The notes under the pieces are model-generated. The model saw only the letters and a list, made by a program, of their open reading frames with translations. It had not been told where the DNA came from and did no database searches. From contig RBKR01000008.1 in NCBI GenBank assembly GCA_004835665.1, positions 868,001-932,000 of the forward strand: a DNA stretch of 64,000 nt, read 5' to 3'. This document shows positions 23,838-35,904 of this stretch, one piece after another. Every line of letters starts with the position of its first letter. Within the stretch, counting starts at the first letter, position 1. The translations under genes and the position numbers were made by a program. This DNA comes from Phoma sp. XZ068 (taxonomy: Eukaryota > Ascomycota > Dothideomycetes > Pleosporales > Didymellaceae).

Positions 23838-25655
23838 TGACCATCTTTTTCGACTTGTTGTGCAGGACGTATTTGTTTGTGGGCGGCAGCATTGCACCAA
23901 TTCTCGGGCAAGCGGCGCTCGGCGTTTCTGATCGATAATACCTGCATCTGTGGAGGCATCCGGCGTGTTGGCCTTTACGAAGGAAACGATGCATATCATA
24001 CCCTCATCTATTCGGCGTTTTAGCATGCGGTCAAGTCATGTCCGCTTCATTTCATAGCACTTTGCGCGCGGGTCCTGTATACGCTGAATGATCCCAGCCA
24101 TGATGACTACTCTGTTTCATTTTCAATCAACTCCATTCTTCATTTTACTCGATATCTATGCTCAAAGTGAATCATTTTTTGCCCAAGGAATGGTGCTGCA
24201 CATGCAAGCAAGCTCCTGACGTCGGAGATGCACGTTAAAGACCATCAACAACCCTCTTATTGCTCTTCAACGCCTCCGGCTCGAAAGCACGGCTGAACGC
24301 TTTGTACAATGAACCTCGGGTCTACATCCACGACAGTACCGACAGAGGGCGAACACCGAAAGTGTCGAATACTAAAGACCCTCTGTGTTTCGCCCGTCAG
24401 GGTGTGCTTTAAGTTCGTGCGAGACGTCGTTCAGGGTCATGGAAACAGGTATTTTGCTCTTACATCCAAGAACTCTCAGAACCGTGAGCATGGATGAGAT
24501 GGAGCAGTCGAGGTGGTTCAGTAGGTCAGTACCGTAATGGTCATTCTCCCGCAATCATTGGAGTACTTGCATGAGCAAGGCTGAAAACTCACTATCCCAA
24601 GGTCATCCTTTTTCTTTTGCGATTTTGTACTCAAACCGCTCCATTACCGTATAATCAAATATCGATATTCATACTCTGTTCTCGCTAGCATTTCAAGCTC
24701 ACAACGTTATCAGACATCGGGAACCGTCAGTGTGCACATTCCCCGATCGTGCAACCAAAGACCCGATGCAGAGGTGCGAGCACTGCGCGAAGTCAGCAAG
24801 CCAGGCATCAGATTGCCCGTTGGCCAAACTCACAACTCAGGTCCTAGGTAATGATTGGTGCGTCACTTTTTGAAGGACCACTCTGACATCCGTGGCAGTG
24901 CTAGAGGTCCTCCTCTTGGCGATTGGAAAGCAGGCAACCACTGTGCCCTGCGCCCTCCGGCGGCCGCCCACCACGCCCCTCAACATGTTGTTGCGTCTGC
25001 AACGGAATCTCTCTGTCTCTTTCGCTGTCTTTTGCCAAATAGTGCCATCGCCGGGCGACCTCCATTTTATTGGTTCGCGGTGAGAGCTCGACGACCGTGA
25101 CCGTCATCGACTCCGCCCGCCATTCCCGATCCTTCACCGGCTGTCCGTGCACGGGGACACGAAACTGGAGGACGCGGCTGCGGCTCTTCTGTGCAATCTG
25201 GCTGCGGGGCGGTGAACTGCAGCCAGACGTATACTAATGCAGCTGTGCGCACACTGGACACTCTGTGACCTTTATTCGAACCCACCTGCGAAGGCGGATG
25301 AGAAGGCGTCAGGCTGCAGCTGAGCACTGCTGAGCATCGGTAGGTCTCATGATTTCAGGTTTTACATATTGCCTTCTATCAAATTTGTCACCCTATTCGT
25401 CCGCTTTGTCCTTACTGTTGTAGCCAACACTGCATGCAATCATTTGGGGACACAGGCGTGCTATGCTTCGTGGCAAGGTGCTGACTCGCGGAAGCAATTA
25501 TGTCTCAACATCACAGGATGAACCCAACGATCAACTTCAGTCACATTGATGGAGCTGTATGTACAGTTCGCAATAGGAACTTGAACAGGTAATGACAAAT
25601 CTAGGGTTACGAAAGTCAATCGTACCAGTTCAATGATATCTATCCCCAACAATGG
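23838..25655. other. 1.8 kb intergenic region, no gene seen
   Basis: Includes the 3' flank of the Sds3/Dep1 gene and the upstream region of the C2H2 gene. Short open frames near 24855-25330 on both strands show no family content. No tRNA or repeat structure recognised. Confidence 0.5.
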
Positions 25656-28314
25656 ATGTCCTCTGGCCAAGGGAACGTGATACCTACTGCACTCAGCACG
25701 ACTGACACCATGCGGACCAACTGGAATGCGCCACCAAGACTCGTAAATCAGATGAATGCTCAGCGACCGAAGAATATCAGTCAGCAACATAGAAATATCG
25801 ACCCGAGGTTGCAAGCTTCTCACCCATATCTTCTACCTCCAGGAGCTCAAACGAATCCTGTAGTTCAACAAGTTCCAGAAACAATCGTAAACCCGATAGC
25901 TCGCTTCTACCATCAAGAGGAGCAACCATGGAGTGTTCTTGGTATGGGCATGCGAAACCCTCAAAAGGTGGGCAACCGAAGTAATTATCGCCCCACCCCA
26001 GATAGCTATAGCCAGTATCGTCAAGGGCCATGTTCAGACGTTGGTAGCAATGTCCCAGCATCCGACTCTGGCTATTACACGCAGCCGACGCGGTCAGTCC
26101 TGAGCAATGAGCCGGATCACGTCCATCAAGATTTGCCTCTAGAAATCATGGATCAAGCCAGGAATCTGAATGTTGATTGTTCACCCATCGAACCACAGGC
26201 TATGGCGCGCAGGGCATCGGACCAGGGTTCCGTGTCCCAGTACAGCAGTCGAAGTGCCAACCAGAAGCAAATAATCTCCTGTCCGGAACCAGACTGCCCA
26301 GCCATTTCGAGATGTCAGTCCGAGCATAAGTACGTACAAATGCAATGGCAGTCAGCCAATACAGATCACTGATACTGTAAAATTAGAAAACACATGCTTA
26401 AACACAAGAAAGAATATGTATGCACAGAGCCGGACTGCAAGAGGGCTGGTGAGGGCTTCTCAACCGTCAATGACCTTGACCGTCACAAGAAGAGTGTACA
26501 CAAGATTGGCATAACGAATTCAAAATCCTGGCAATGCGCAGCGCGAAGTTGTACAAACAAAACCAAGATATGGCCTCGTCTGGACAATTTCAAGCAGCAC
26601 ATCGAACGAATGCACAAAGACGAAGACATGCTCGACTTGATCAAACGGTCAGCTATTTTCCGCGCTCTTCCGCCCCAATTTGAGACTGACTGCTACAGTT
26701 CGGAGTATTCTCCACAAGAACAACAGACTGAGGTGCAATCCTTGTCCATTGACCCATCGCATTTGCTCGCTGGAATGGGGTCTGAGCCTGTAGTCATTGA
26801 CAGCCCCAATGGTACTTCATTCTCTACTAATATCCCAAGCTTCGAATACCCGCAGTATATGTCAATCAGCGGGCGTTCAAACTCCGGAGCTTCCCATCCT
26901 TCTCCTTGTACGGATTCTCTTGGTATACCAACTTCACAGTCTACCTCGGTCTTTCTCAATGGCACTGATAGCAATACTTCCATGGGCCAGAGCGTCTCAC
27001 AACGAACAGAGAGTCTTTCACAGCAACGAACCGGTCACCGAAAGACTTCACATGTATCGTCTACTGGAGCAATTCAAAAGCCGATCTCGGCGCAAGGTTC
27101 CAAGCGCAATGGAATCCAAGCACTGCCTCTTAAGCTAACAAGTACGGCCCAAACCAAGTCCGAGCAACAACGACAGGCTCTTGAGAAGCTCTCAAAAGCC
27201 AAACTAGAAGATATACTGCTTCGTGTTCTTGCCGAACAAACACAACAGGATGATACCAACGGGAATCCACCCGTTGACCTCTCTGAGAACAACGGAGTGT
27301 ATGCTTCACAGGCACTCGCGGACCTTATACAGCAGAGCACTAAGCTGTCACGGGCGCCGCAACGTCGCTTGACTCAAGGATCCTCATCTGGGATAAAGAA
27401 GTGTTCCTACCAGGACTGCGACTTCCATGGTCGACCCTGCGACTTGAACAAACACGTGAAGAGGCACAGGAAGCCATATGGATGCACATACCCTAAGTGC
27501 CACAAGCGATTTGGTGCGAAGTCGGATTGGAAGCGTCACGAGAATTCCCAACACTTTCAACAAGAGACGTTTCGCTGCGACGTGCGCAGTTCTGGTCAAC
27601 AATGTGGACAACACTACCATCACGCGTCACATTTCAAGAAACACCTCGAGCTTGAGCACAGTGTGACGTCGCAAACTGAAGTGCAGAACAAGCTCGAACA
27701 ATGCAAGATAGGCAGGAACTGCCAAAACCAGTATTGGTGCGGGTTTTGTTGCGAGATCAAGAAGCTCAAGGCCAAGCGTAACGCTGCTTGGGACGAACGC
27801 TTCGACCATATCGCGATTCACTTTGAGAGAGATACACCGAAGAAATGTATCGATGAGTGGATATGCGTTGAAGAGAACAAGACAAAGAAACAATTGCGAG
27901 AAGAGATGGAGTCGGCGAAGGAAGGAAAGGATGTAGATGCCGATGGTTCCAACGACGATGACGATGAAACACCGACGGCGAGGTCAGAATTGGCAGACGG
28001 ATCGTCCCAGATATCGATGCAGAAAGGGCCCAACAAGCGAATGGCTTCAGCCAGTGTCGGAGAGCTGGAGAGACCAGGCAAGCAGATGAAGCAGGCAACA
28101 ATCCTTTGGTTTTGTGTAAGTGGTGTTTGCTGCTCCGATCTGACATGGCTAACCCCAGCAGTGCAGTTGTCAACGTGAAGGAGGGGTCTTCTCAACTATA
28201 CAGGTTAGTTGTCCGAGCTGTCAGCAACCTAGGTGTGAGAATTGCGAATGGTTTGAAGAGCATGGTCCGCAGTTGCCGCTATTACTACCTGAAGCAAATG
28301 GACTGGAATTCTAG
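25656..28314 (+). CDS. C2H2 zinc-finger protein with C-terminal Cys cluster
   Basis: Exons 25656-26329, 26387-28115 and 28162-28314 give about 851 residues. Acceptor choice at 28158 or 28161 adds or drops one Gln. Zinc fingers occur in two groups. An N-terminal group lies near residues 210-300 (CTEPDC...DLDRHKKSVH; CAARSC...NFKQHIERMH). A second group lies near 560-650 (CSYQDC...LNKHVKRH; CTYPKC...DWKRHENSQH; a looser CDVRS...HFKKHLELEH). The last ~55 residues carry regularly spaced cysteines (WFC-CSC, SCPSC, PRCENC), a second zinc-binding module seen at the ends of several fungal C2H2 proteins. The third exon is needed to reach it. Nuclear nucleic-acid binding is likely; targets are unknown. 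Regions between fingers are Ser/Gln-rich. Confidence 0.85.
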
Positions 28315-28628
28315 TTGTTATGCTTAGCTGGAGCATTGCTCTCCTTTGCTGTGATAGGGCCAGGCGTTTGAATCGTCACTCTAGGATACCCAATGAACGA
28401 ATTTTGACTTTTGATCTCTTCCAAATGACTGTTGTAGTGTACTCCAGGGCATTGTTCGATGACATCTTATGAAGTAAGCTTGCAACGAGGCTGCAGGGAT
28501 TGTGGGGTTAGCGCCCCGCTTAGTCAGGGCCATCTGCGGGAGGGCATCTTGATACGTAGCTCCAGCGTGCGTTGACGCGGCCTGAAGAGCAACACCTCTC
28601 TTTCTCTACCACTTTTCCTTTTCCCAAC
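28315..28628. other. Intergenic: stt3 promoter
   Basis: 314 bp between the C2H2 gene stop and the STT3 start, both on the plus strand. A pyrimidine-rich tract (CTCTCTTTCTCTACC) just upstream of the STT3 ATG is typical of fungal promoters. Confidence 0.5.
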
Positions 28629-31067
28629 ATGGCTGCCGCAGAGGAAGGGCAATTCCTCAAGCAGGCCACGGGCCGAAACACGCGAGGTCTGCTTCGAGTT
28701 GTCATTCTGTGCTTGATCGCAGGTGCAGCTGTTAGCAGCCGTCTGTTCTCCGTAATCCGCTTCGAGAGCATCATTCACGAGTGTCAGTGGCAGCACAAGC
28801 TTTGAAACGCGCAATTGGCTAATTCAAGAGCACAGTCGATCCATGGTTCAACTTCCGAGCTACAAAATACCTTGTGCAGAATGGCTTCTACAGCTTCTGG
28901 GACTGGTTCGATGACCGTATGCCTCTCCTCCGCATCGCCCGCACACACCACACATGTCGGCAGAAGACGCAATGAACTGACAAAACGAACAGGAACATGG
29001 CATCCTCTTGGTCGCGTTACGGGTGGTACTCTCTACCCCGGATTGATGGTCACCAGTGGTGCCATTTACCACCTTCTGCGCTTCCTCGCCCTCCCCGTCG
29101 ACATTCGTAACATTTGCGTTCTCCTCGCCCCAGGCTTCTCCGGCCTCACCGCGCTCGCGACATACCTCCTGACCGCCGAGATGGTCACCTCCCCTTCCGC
29201 CGGTCTGCTCGCCGCAGCCTTCATGGGTATCACCCCCGGTTACATCTCGCGTTCCGTTGCTGGTAGTTACGATAACGAGGCTATTGCCATCTTCTTGCTC
29301 GTCTTCACCTTCTACCTGTGGATCAAGGCTGTCAAGAACGGATCTATGTTCTGGGGCGCGTTGACCGCGCTGTTCTATGGATACATGGTCTCGGCCTGGG
29401 GTGGCTACGTCTTCATCACGAACTTGCTGCCCCTGCATGCGTTTGTTCTGATCTGCATGGGACGGTACAGCCCCAGGCTCTACGTCAGCTACACTTCGTG
29501 GTATGCGCTTGGAACGCTCGCAAGTATGCAGATTCCGTTCGTTGGTTTCTTGCCTATTCGCAGTTCTGAGCACATGTCTGCGCTCGGGGTCTTTGGTCTC
29601 CTCCAGTTGGTTGCCTTCGTCGATTGGGTCCGCGCTCAGCTCCCCAGCAAGCAGTTCCAGACTCTTCTCCGCGCTCTGGTCCTGGTCGTCTTCGTTGTTG
29701 CTTTCGGAGGACTTGTGCTTCTGACTGTTACCGGAGTTATCGCGCCTTGGACTGGCCGTTTCTACTCGCTCTGGGATACCGGATACGCGAAGATTCACAT
29801 TCCCATCATCGCTTCCGTCTCCGAGCACCAGCCTACCGCATGGCCTGCTTTCTTCTTCGACCTGAGCATGATGATCTGGCTGTTCCCCGCCGGTGTTTAC
29901 ATGTGCTTCACCAAGCTGACTGACGAGCAAGTCTTCATTGTTATCTACGCTGTGCTTGCCAGTTACTTTGCTGGTGTCATGGTTCGTCTCATGCTTACCT
30001 TGACTCCCATCGTTTGCGTAGCATCGGCCATTGCGTTTTCTCAGATCCTGGATACCTACCTCGATGCAAAGACACCAGTCAAGACTGAACCCACAGAGGG
30101 TGAGGCAGCCGATGCTGCTACTATTGCCGCCGCTGCAGTCCTGCCTGACGGCCTTCGCTCTACTCGCAAGCCTCTTGTTGGCATTCAATCATATGCCTCC
30201 AAGCTTACGGTAGTCGGTGCTTCTGCTGTCTACCTGATGCTCTTTGTGCTCCACTGCACATGGGTTACATCCAACGCCTACTCTTCGCCTTCCGTTGTCC
30301 TTGCTTCCAGGCTTCCCGATGGTAGCCAGCATATCATCGATGATTACCGTGAGGCGTACTACTGGCTCAGGCAGAATACTCCCCAGGACGCCAAGATTAT
30401 GTCGTGGTGGGACTACGGCTACCAGATTGGTGGTATGGCCGACCGCCCGACCCTTGTTGACAACAACACCTGGAACAACACTCATATCGCTACCGTCGGT
30501 AAGGCTATGAGCTCGAGCGAGGAGGTCTCTTACCCCATCATGCGCCAGCACGAGGTCGACTACGTTCTCGTTGTCTTCGGTGGTCTTCTCGGATACTCCG
30601 GTGACGATATCAACAAGTTCCTCTGGATGGTCCGTATCGCTGAGGGTATCTGGCCTGATGAGGTGAAGGAGCGCAACTTCTTCACACCCCGTGGCGAATA
30701 CCGTGTCGATGACGAGGCCACACCGACCATGAAGAACAGCTTGATGTAAGTCGCAATTTCCACTCATTCAAAGCACTTGCTAACACCTTTACTTAGGTAC
30801 AAGATGTCCTACTACAACTACAACTCCCTCTTCCCCGCTGGACAGGCTCAGGACCGTGTCCGTAACGCTAAGCTGCCTGCTGAGGGCCCCAAGCTCAGCA
30901 CCATTGAGGAGGCATTCACAAGTGAGAACTGGATCATCAGGATCTACAAGGTCAAGGACCTCGACAACTTCGGCCGTGACCACGGTAGTGCCGTTGCCTT
31001 CGACCAGGGCCACAAGAAGAAGAGGGCTACGAAGAGGAAGGGCGCGAGAGTCTTGAGGGTGGAGTAG
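28629..31067 (+). CDS. stt3: STT3, catalytic subunit of oligosaccharyltransferase
   Basis: Exons 28629-28782, 28836-28916, 28993-30745 and 30797-31067 encode 752 residues. The first donor is GTCAGT, which uniquely restores the invariant HEFDPWFNFRATKYLV. That stretch contains the first DXD-like metal/substrate site. The body has about a dozen hydrophobic membrane segments. Near residue 549 is the family signature WWDYGYQIGGMADR, which recognises the +2 Ser/Thr of N-glycosylation sequons, followed by the DK/MI-type helix. The protein transfers Glc3Man9GlcNAc2 from dolichol diphosphate to Asn in nascent proteins in the ER lumen. The C-terminus is basic (HKKKRATKRKGARVLRVE), typical of the fungal protein. 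Single STT3 genes are usually essential. Confidence 0.96.
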
Positions 31068-31483
31068 AAGTTTCCTTTGATAAGAGTTAGATTTAGCACC
31101 TGTAAAAATATGTTGGTTGGCATGTTGACAGGCCGGCGTTTTGGGAAGAATAAAAGAACATTGAGCCCCATTGCAGGATATCCAATTTGAATACCTTGAT
31201 TGCAGAGTTATTGGCAGTATATATTGGAATGGCAGGCTGCGCGGGTAGGTTGGCTCGAGTCTCAATCACCTTCACCTAGGCACGGTGTAGACCGCCTTAT
31301 TTCGTCTATCAGCCTGTTATCTGCCCCACATCGTCTCTATTCCAATTATCAGCACCTGCTGCTTCTCAGATTCTTTTGAGACCCAGAGCTCCAGAAGCTC
31401 GGCGCCTGCCTCTCCTCCCACGTGCCCCCAGGTAAACCTTCCATGATCTCAACACCACGCGCCACCTACCTTCCATACGCAGC
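31068..31483. other. Intergenic between stt3 and the Arg/Ser-rich gene
   Basis: 416 bp, tandem orientation. Contains the stt3 3' end and the next promoter. Nothing else recognised. Confidence 0.5.
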
Positions 31484-33837
31484 ATGGCGAATGAGGAGCA
31501 GCGGAAAGCCTTCGCTGCATACATGGGCGGCGGCAGTGGCTCGACCGCGAGTGCTGGACACCCAATACCGCACTATCCAGACTCGGTCGCCAACCCTGCT
31601 AGCCAGTATCTTTTCAATGTGTAAGTACTTCACTGCCGCGACGCCCTTTGTATGACGAATATAGCTGACATGTAGTGCAGAAGTCATCTTTGCTCCTTCG
31701 ACATGTCAATCGAGCTTCATCAATTACTCACACTCGTTGCAGCAATTCCCTGGTCTTGGGGTGCCTCCAGTAGCGCCTACACCTCCACCCGCAGCAGCGA
31801 GTTCCATCGTTTCGTATCAAGGACTTCAAGGTGATTTTACGCCGCAGGGAGCTTTCGGTCAGGCGGGGTATGTTGAAAGCTTTCCGTGCATACTGCCATC
31901 GCCTCTTTGGTATCATTCACTGATTTTAGTTTCATTTCAGCTTTCCTCAGCGCCCTCCACCTCTCTGTCAAGGTCAAGGCCAACCATCAGGTAGTCAGTC
32001 AATGACAGCACCTCCCGGACCTCCTGGCTACGCTCAGATTCCGCGCAACTATACCAGTCAGCCACCTCCTCCACCTGGGTACAACGTTGGTTGACAGTAT
32101 TCAGATCCGAACGCGCCGCAAGCTGCACGAGCGAGCCTGGCCGGCTCCTCTTCTGGTGTCATGGTTCCCACAAAACGCAATTTTTCTTCTGAAATGACAC
32201 AGTCGAGGGCGAATAGAACAGACGAATACTTCGCCTATCAGTATCAGACAGGAGCAGAAGCACCACCGCAAGTCGGGGAGCAGACAGTACCAGTATTGCT
32301 GTGTCATACTTGCAGCGTATGCGGGTCGATGCGATCTGCAGGCTACCATCGAAACCACCCCGTCATACCAGGTAAACCCATTGTCACCACGCCTTGTCGA
32401 AAGTGCAAGAAGCGCGCCAAGAACAGGCACCGCTCAAGAGCTACCAGTTACACAAGGATCCGGACCTGTACTGCCGATGATCCTTGCGATTGGCCTAGAG
32501 AGTCTGTCCAGATCCATATCGACAACAGCGAGCGAAGAGGTCGACGAAGGAGTCGCGATGAGATATATGCGTCATGGAGAACCGATCAACTTCGACCGCG
32601 CATCATCAAAGAAGGGTCTAGTCGGGCTAATATTGGGCTGCGCACATTGCAGCGCAGCCCACTACGTAGTTACAGAAGTCAGACAAGAGTACGGGTATCG
32701 TCACTAAGCCCTGGACGTTCAAGGTATGACGGTGTTTGGCCGCCGCCAGATGTTGTTCCCATGAGGCCCACAATACCTGATGAAACATACCCTATTGTTG
32801 ACGAGGTATGGCCGCCACCTGATGTTGTACGTACTCACTCGTATAGGAAGAGGAGCCCAATTCGCCCAAGCCCTCGGATCGTCGAGCTCAGTCCCTCGCC
32901 TCCGCCAGCGCGCTCCAGAGCCACCAGGGTCAGCTATCGAGCAAAGTCACTAGAGCGACGACCCAGAAGCCCTGTCCGGTGCAGCGAGAGTCGCATTCGT
33001 ATAGAGTCACACCCTCGCCCTTACAGGACGGTGATACCGGAACATCGAGTATTCTCACAGTCTGATGAGACATCTACAAATGAGGGTGGTTCAGAACCAA
33101 TTGGGCGTGGAATTCTCAAGCCGGCAGACATGACATACGAGACATCATACAGACGTAGGACCAGCCTGCGCGATAGCCAGCAAAGCACGAACGTAGAAGT
33201 CGGTGGACCACGTGTTCAGTTTGCTTTAGAACGAGGAGATGAACCTCAACTGAGTGACAGGCTTGAAGATGAGAAGTACAGCCAATATCACCGTCACGAG
33301 GGCCATCGTTTTGTGGACAGACCCGCTTCACCACCGATTGATCGTATGGAAAGACTTCACATACGACGATCATCAATGTCTCCACAACGACACTACGATG
33401 AGATCCGCATTGACCGTGCTCGCCGCATTTCGCCCTCACCTCCCCGACGTCGCGAAGAAGTTCGGTTTCGTCATGTCAGTGTTAGCCCACCACCACCTCG
33501 TGAGCGCGTGCTTCGGTCTCCCGGATCGCCTCCATCAACTGTACGACCTGCATCCTCTAGCTATCGGCACGTCTCTCGTACCGAAGCTATTGAGCGTACT
33601 CGATCTCTCACGCCTCCGCCAAGTCGAAAGCGAAACAGCTCAGAAGACGACACGACTGACTCTGAGGACGACGAACGTGGTCGATTGGTCGAGATCAGAA
33701 GTTGGAAGGGCATCGACGAGAATGGTCGGCCAGCCACCTTTGTCGAGGAGAGACAGAGGGTCAGGATGATTGACCAAGGGAGCGTAGGTGGCTCAGAGTT
33801 CAGGCCACTGACTGACAGACTGGATGCGAGGAGCTGA
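31484..33837 (+). CDS. Conserved fungal Arg/Ser-rich protein with in-frame TGA
   Basis: Exons 31484-31618, 31743-31867 and 31941-33837 keep one frame, but TGA interrupts it at 32092-32094. The N-terminal part is Gly/Pro/Gln-rich (QQFPGLGVPP; GPPGYAQIPRNY; PPPPPGYNVG). After the TGA the same frame continues QYSDPNAPQAARASLAG without loss of character. It then shows a Cys module, CHTCSVCGSMRSAGYHRNHP...PCRKCKKR, and a long Arg/Ser/Pro-rich tail with the repeated motif VWPPPDVV (twice) and many RSP/SPPP units. If the TGA is skipped the product is 718 residues. If it terminates, a 137-residue protein results. A separate product could start at ATG 32161 (558 residues). An in-frame 114-nt intron (31991-32104, GTAGTC...TTCAG) would also remove the TGA. 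Function unknown; the RS-like tail hints at RNA or splicing contacts. Confidence 0.65.
32092..32094 (+). other. In-frame TGA inside an otherwise continuous coding frame
   Basis: Codons before (GGGTAC AAC GTT GGT) and after (CAG TAT TCA GAT CCG) belong to one uninterrupted Pro/Gly/Gln-rich reading. A single G-to-A change of TGG would create this stop. The context is TGA-CAG, not the strong TGA-CTA. Confidence 0.75.
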
Positions 33838-34268
33838 AGGGAGGTGTGAATGCAATCACATTGTGTGGGCTTGTAGATGGCCCATGGCAAGAGACTTTTA
33901 CTGCAGAGTTGGTAACGCTGAAGATACAGCATGGCCGGTTTTCTTTTCTTTCATTTCCTTTTGTCTTCTCGCGTCCCTTTTTAATTACCTGTCAATCGAA
34001 TCGACACTTATCTCCACACTGGCCTCCGCATTCTCAAGCAATAACCTGTGCAGAAACTACTTAACTGATAAAGTCAACAGAGAAAGTTCACCACGGTAGT
34101 TCGTATAAGTGTTTCAATGAATGGTTAAGTGATGGAGCATCAAATAAATGACAGAACAGGATCACTTTCCCTTGGGTTGCAAATATTTTGGCTCCCAACG
34201 CAAAACGCAATCAACACGTCACTTGTATAAATCTACCTTGTCACCAGCCTGGCTTCAGCGGTGTCAAC
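33838..34268. other. Convergent intergenic region
   Basis: 3' ends of the Arg/Ser-rich gene and of the permease gene face each other here. AT-rich with T-tracts around 33935-33985; no gene. Confidence 0.5.
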
Positions 34269-35904
34269 TTACTTCCCTGTGTATCGTTTCTCAAGATAAC
34301 GGAATATTGGGAAAGCAACTCCACAAAACAAAGCAGTCAACTCGTGACCCACATTCCCACCTTTCTTACCGATCAGGCCTGCAATCGGAGCAGTATACCA
34401 AGCGACTTTCATTCCCAAGGCAGCACCCAGGAACCCAAACGCGAAGGCTCCAATAGCGCCCCATCCGAAGGGGAGCAGCTCCCAACTAGCCCACGCGTCC
34501 CAGTTGTAGTTTTGCCAGCGAGAGCGGCGGAAGATTATGTGCTCTTCGATGATGACGACGAGATGGATTATCGTCCAGTACCCGATGATCGAAAGGAAGG
34601 TTTGAAGCGTGTCTTCGAAGAAGGCGGCAGCACAGCAACCGACTGTGATGGCAGCGATGTAGCCGAAGGTTACGAATGCGATTCTTGGGACGCGAAGGGC
34701 CCATGGACCGAAGTTCTGGGCATGTATGGCGAAGGAGTAGTTGTTGGGGATGTTGTTCTGTCAATGTTAGTTCTGTACTATACGGGGAGCTATGGGGGAC
34801 GAACAGGTATCGAACTCAGGCCGGCAAGAACAAGTAGGAACTTGCCAAAACCTCCGGCAGGTAACAGTGCCATCTTGAGTGGGCCTCCGACGCCTGCGTC
34901 CTTGTACGCGGCTTTCCACAAAGCATTGACTTCGGTGCCGCTGTAGAGCGCTGCTCCAAGTGTTTGTACCAGGATAGTTGGAATGCAGATGCCAACATAG
35001 GTCGCGACGAAGATCCTCCATCGAGGAGTGTTGATGGGCATCTTTACATTGTAGTCGGCAGCGCAGTTGATCCAAGACACCGCGAAAGAGAAGATAACTG
35101 CAATGAAGCTGAACGCTGATGCGGCGCCATTAGCCCCAGTCGGGGACTTGATAGCATTGCCATCAAAATGGCTTGCTCCCGTTCCAGCAGCCACGCACCA
35201 GACGATGAAAGGTGGTACCCAGAGGTAGGCATCGAGACGATGAATCCAGGTGATGCCCAGAGCGCAGATAATCCACACGGTTGTACATATGACGATTACT
35301 CCAGCCCATTGAGGGAACTTGCCATCTGATAGTGCATATAAGACTGAAGCGCCAGAGATGGAGTTTATTGCATTCCACCCAGTTGTGCTGACCATGGAAA
35401 AGACGACAACAAGGAGGTTACCCCAGTAGCCGAACGAATATCTGGAGAAGGTAGTCATTCTCAGACCAGTCAGCCCGAACGTAGCTGTCCAGGCTGGAAG
35501 AAGACAGGAGAAAATGTTCACTGTCACGATGATGGCGAAACAGTGCCAAAAGCTGAGGCCCATGTTGCCGCCTACCATGCCGGTGTTCAGTGTTGCGACC
35601 GCGAAATTGGCACTCATCCTACATTTTTATTAGCACCTTCTTTGATCTTCTCAGACATTCAGAGGGTAACTTACCAGAAGGTACATGCATTCCACCATTT
35701 TGAGGTGTTCTCAGCGCGGTCCTCGTCTGTGATTCGTTGAATGCCTCCTGTTTCGACAGCAAGGCGCTTCACCCAGTACTTGATACCAGAAAGGGTTGGA
35801 GGATTCTCAGTTGACCCAGCCTGAAGATCTTCTGTTGAAGAAGGCACAAGTGACGGTGTGTGTGCCTTCTCGAGGCTGCTCGAGGAAATCATTTTGACGA
35901 CCAT
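34269..35904 (-). CDS. NCS1 nucleobase permease (purine-cytosine permease type)
   Basis: Exons 35675-35904, 34805-35618 and 34269-34757 encode 510 residues; introns are 56 and 47 nt. The start used is ATG 35904 (MVVKMISSSSLEK); ATG 35892 is the alternative. A cytosolic N-terminus leads to KYWVKRLAVETGGIQRI and about 12 hydrophobic segments. It carries NCS1 family features: MSANFAVATLNTGMVGG, FGLTGLRMTTFSRYSFG, and GASHFDG later. The C-terminal exon continues LSSIPNNIPNNYSF and a basic end (YLEKRYTGK), which supports the GTTCGT donor. Fungal members of the Fcy2 clade are plasma-membrane proton symporters for cytosine, adenine, hypoxanthine or vitamin B6. The substrate here is not readable from sequence. 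The gene is head-to-head with the arylsulfotransferase-family gene. Confidence 0.92.

Noticed and set aside
28860..30188. 442-codon open frame antisense to STT3
   Set aside because: It mirrors the third-position G/C bias of the real STT3 coding strand, has no domain and a Gln/Glu/Asp-rich composition typical of antisense frames.
32079..32104. 26-nt intron GTACAA...TTCAG over the in-frame TGA
   Set aside because: Too short to be spliced; the 114-nt alternative was kept as a hypothesis instead.
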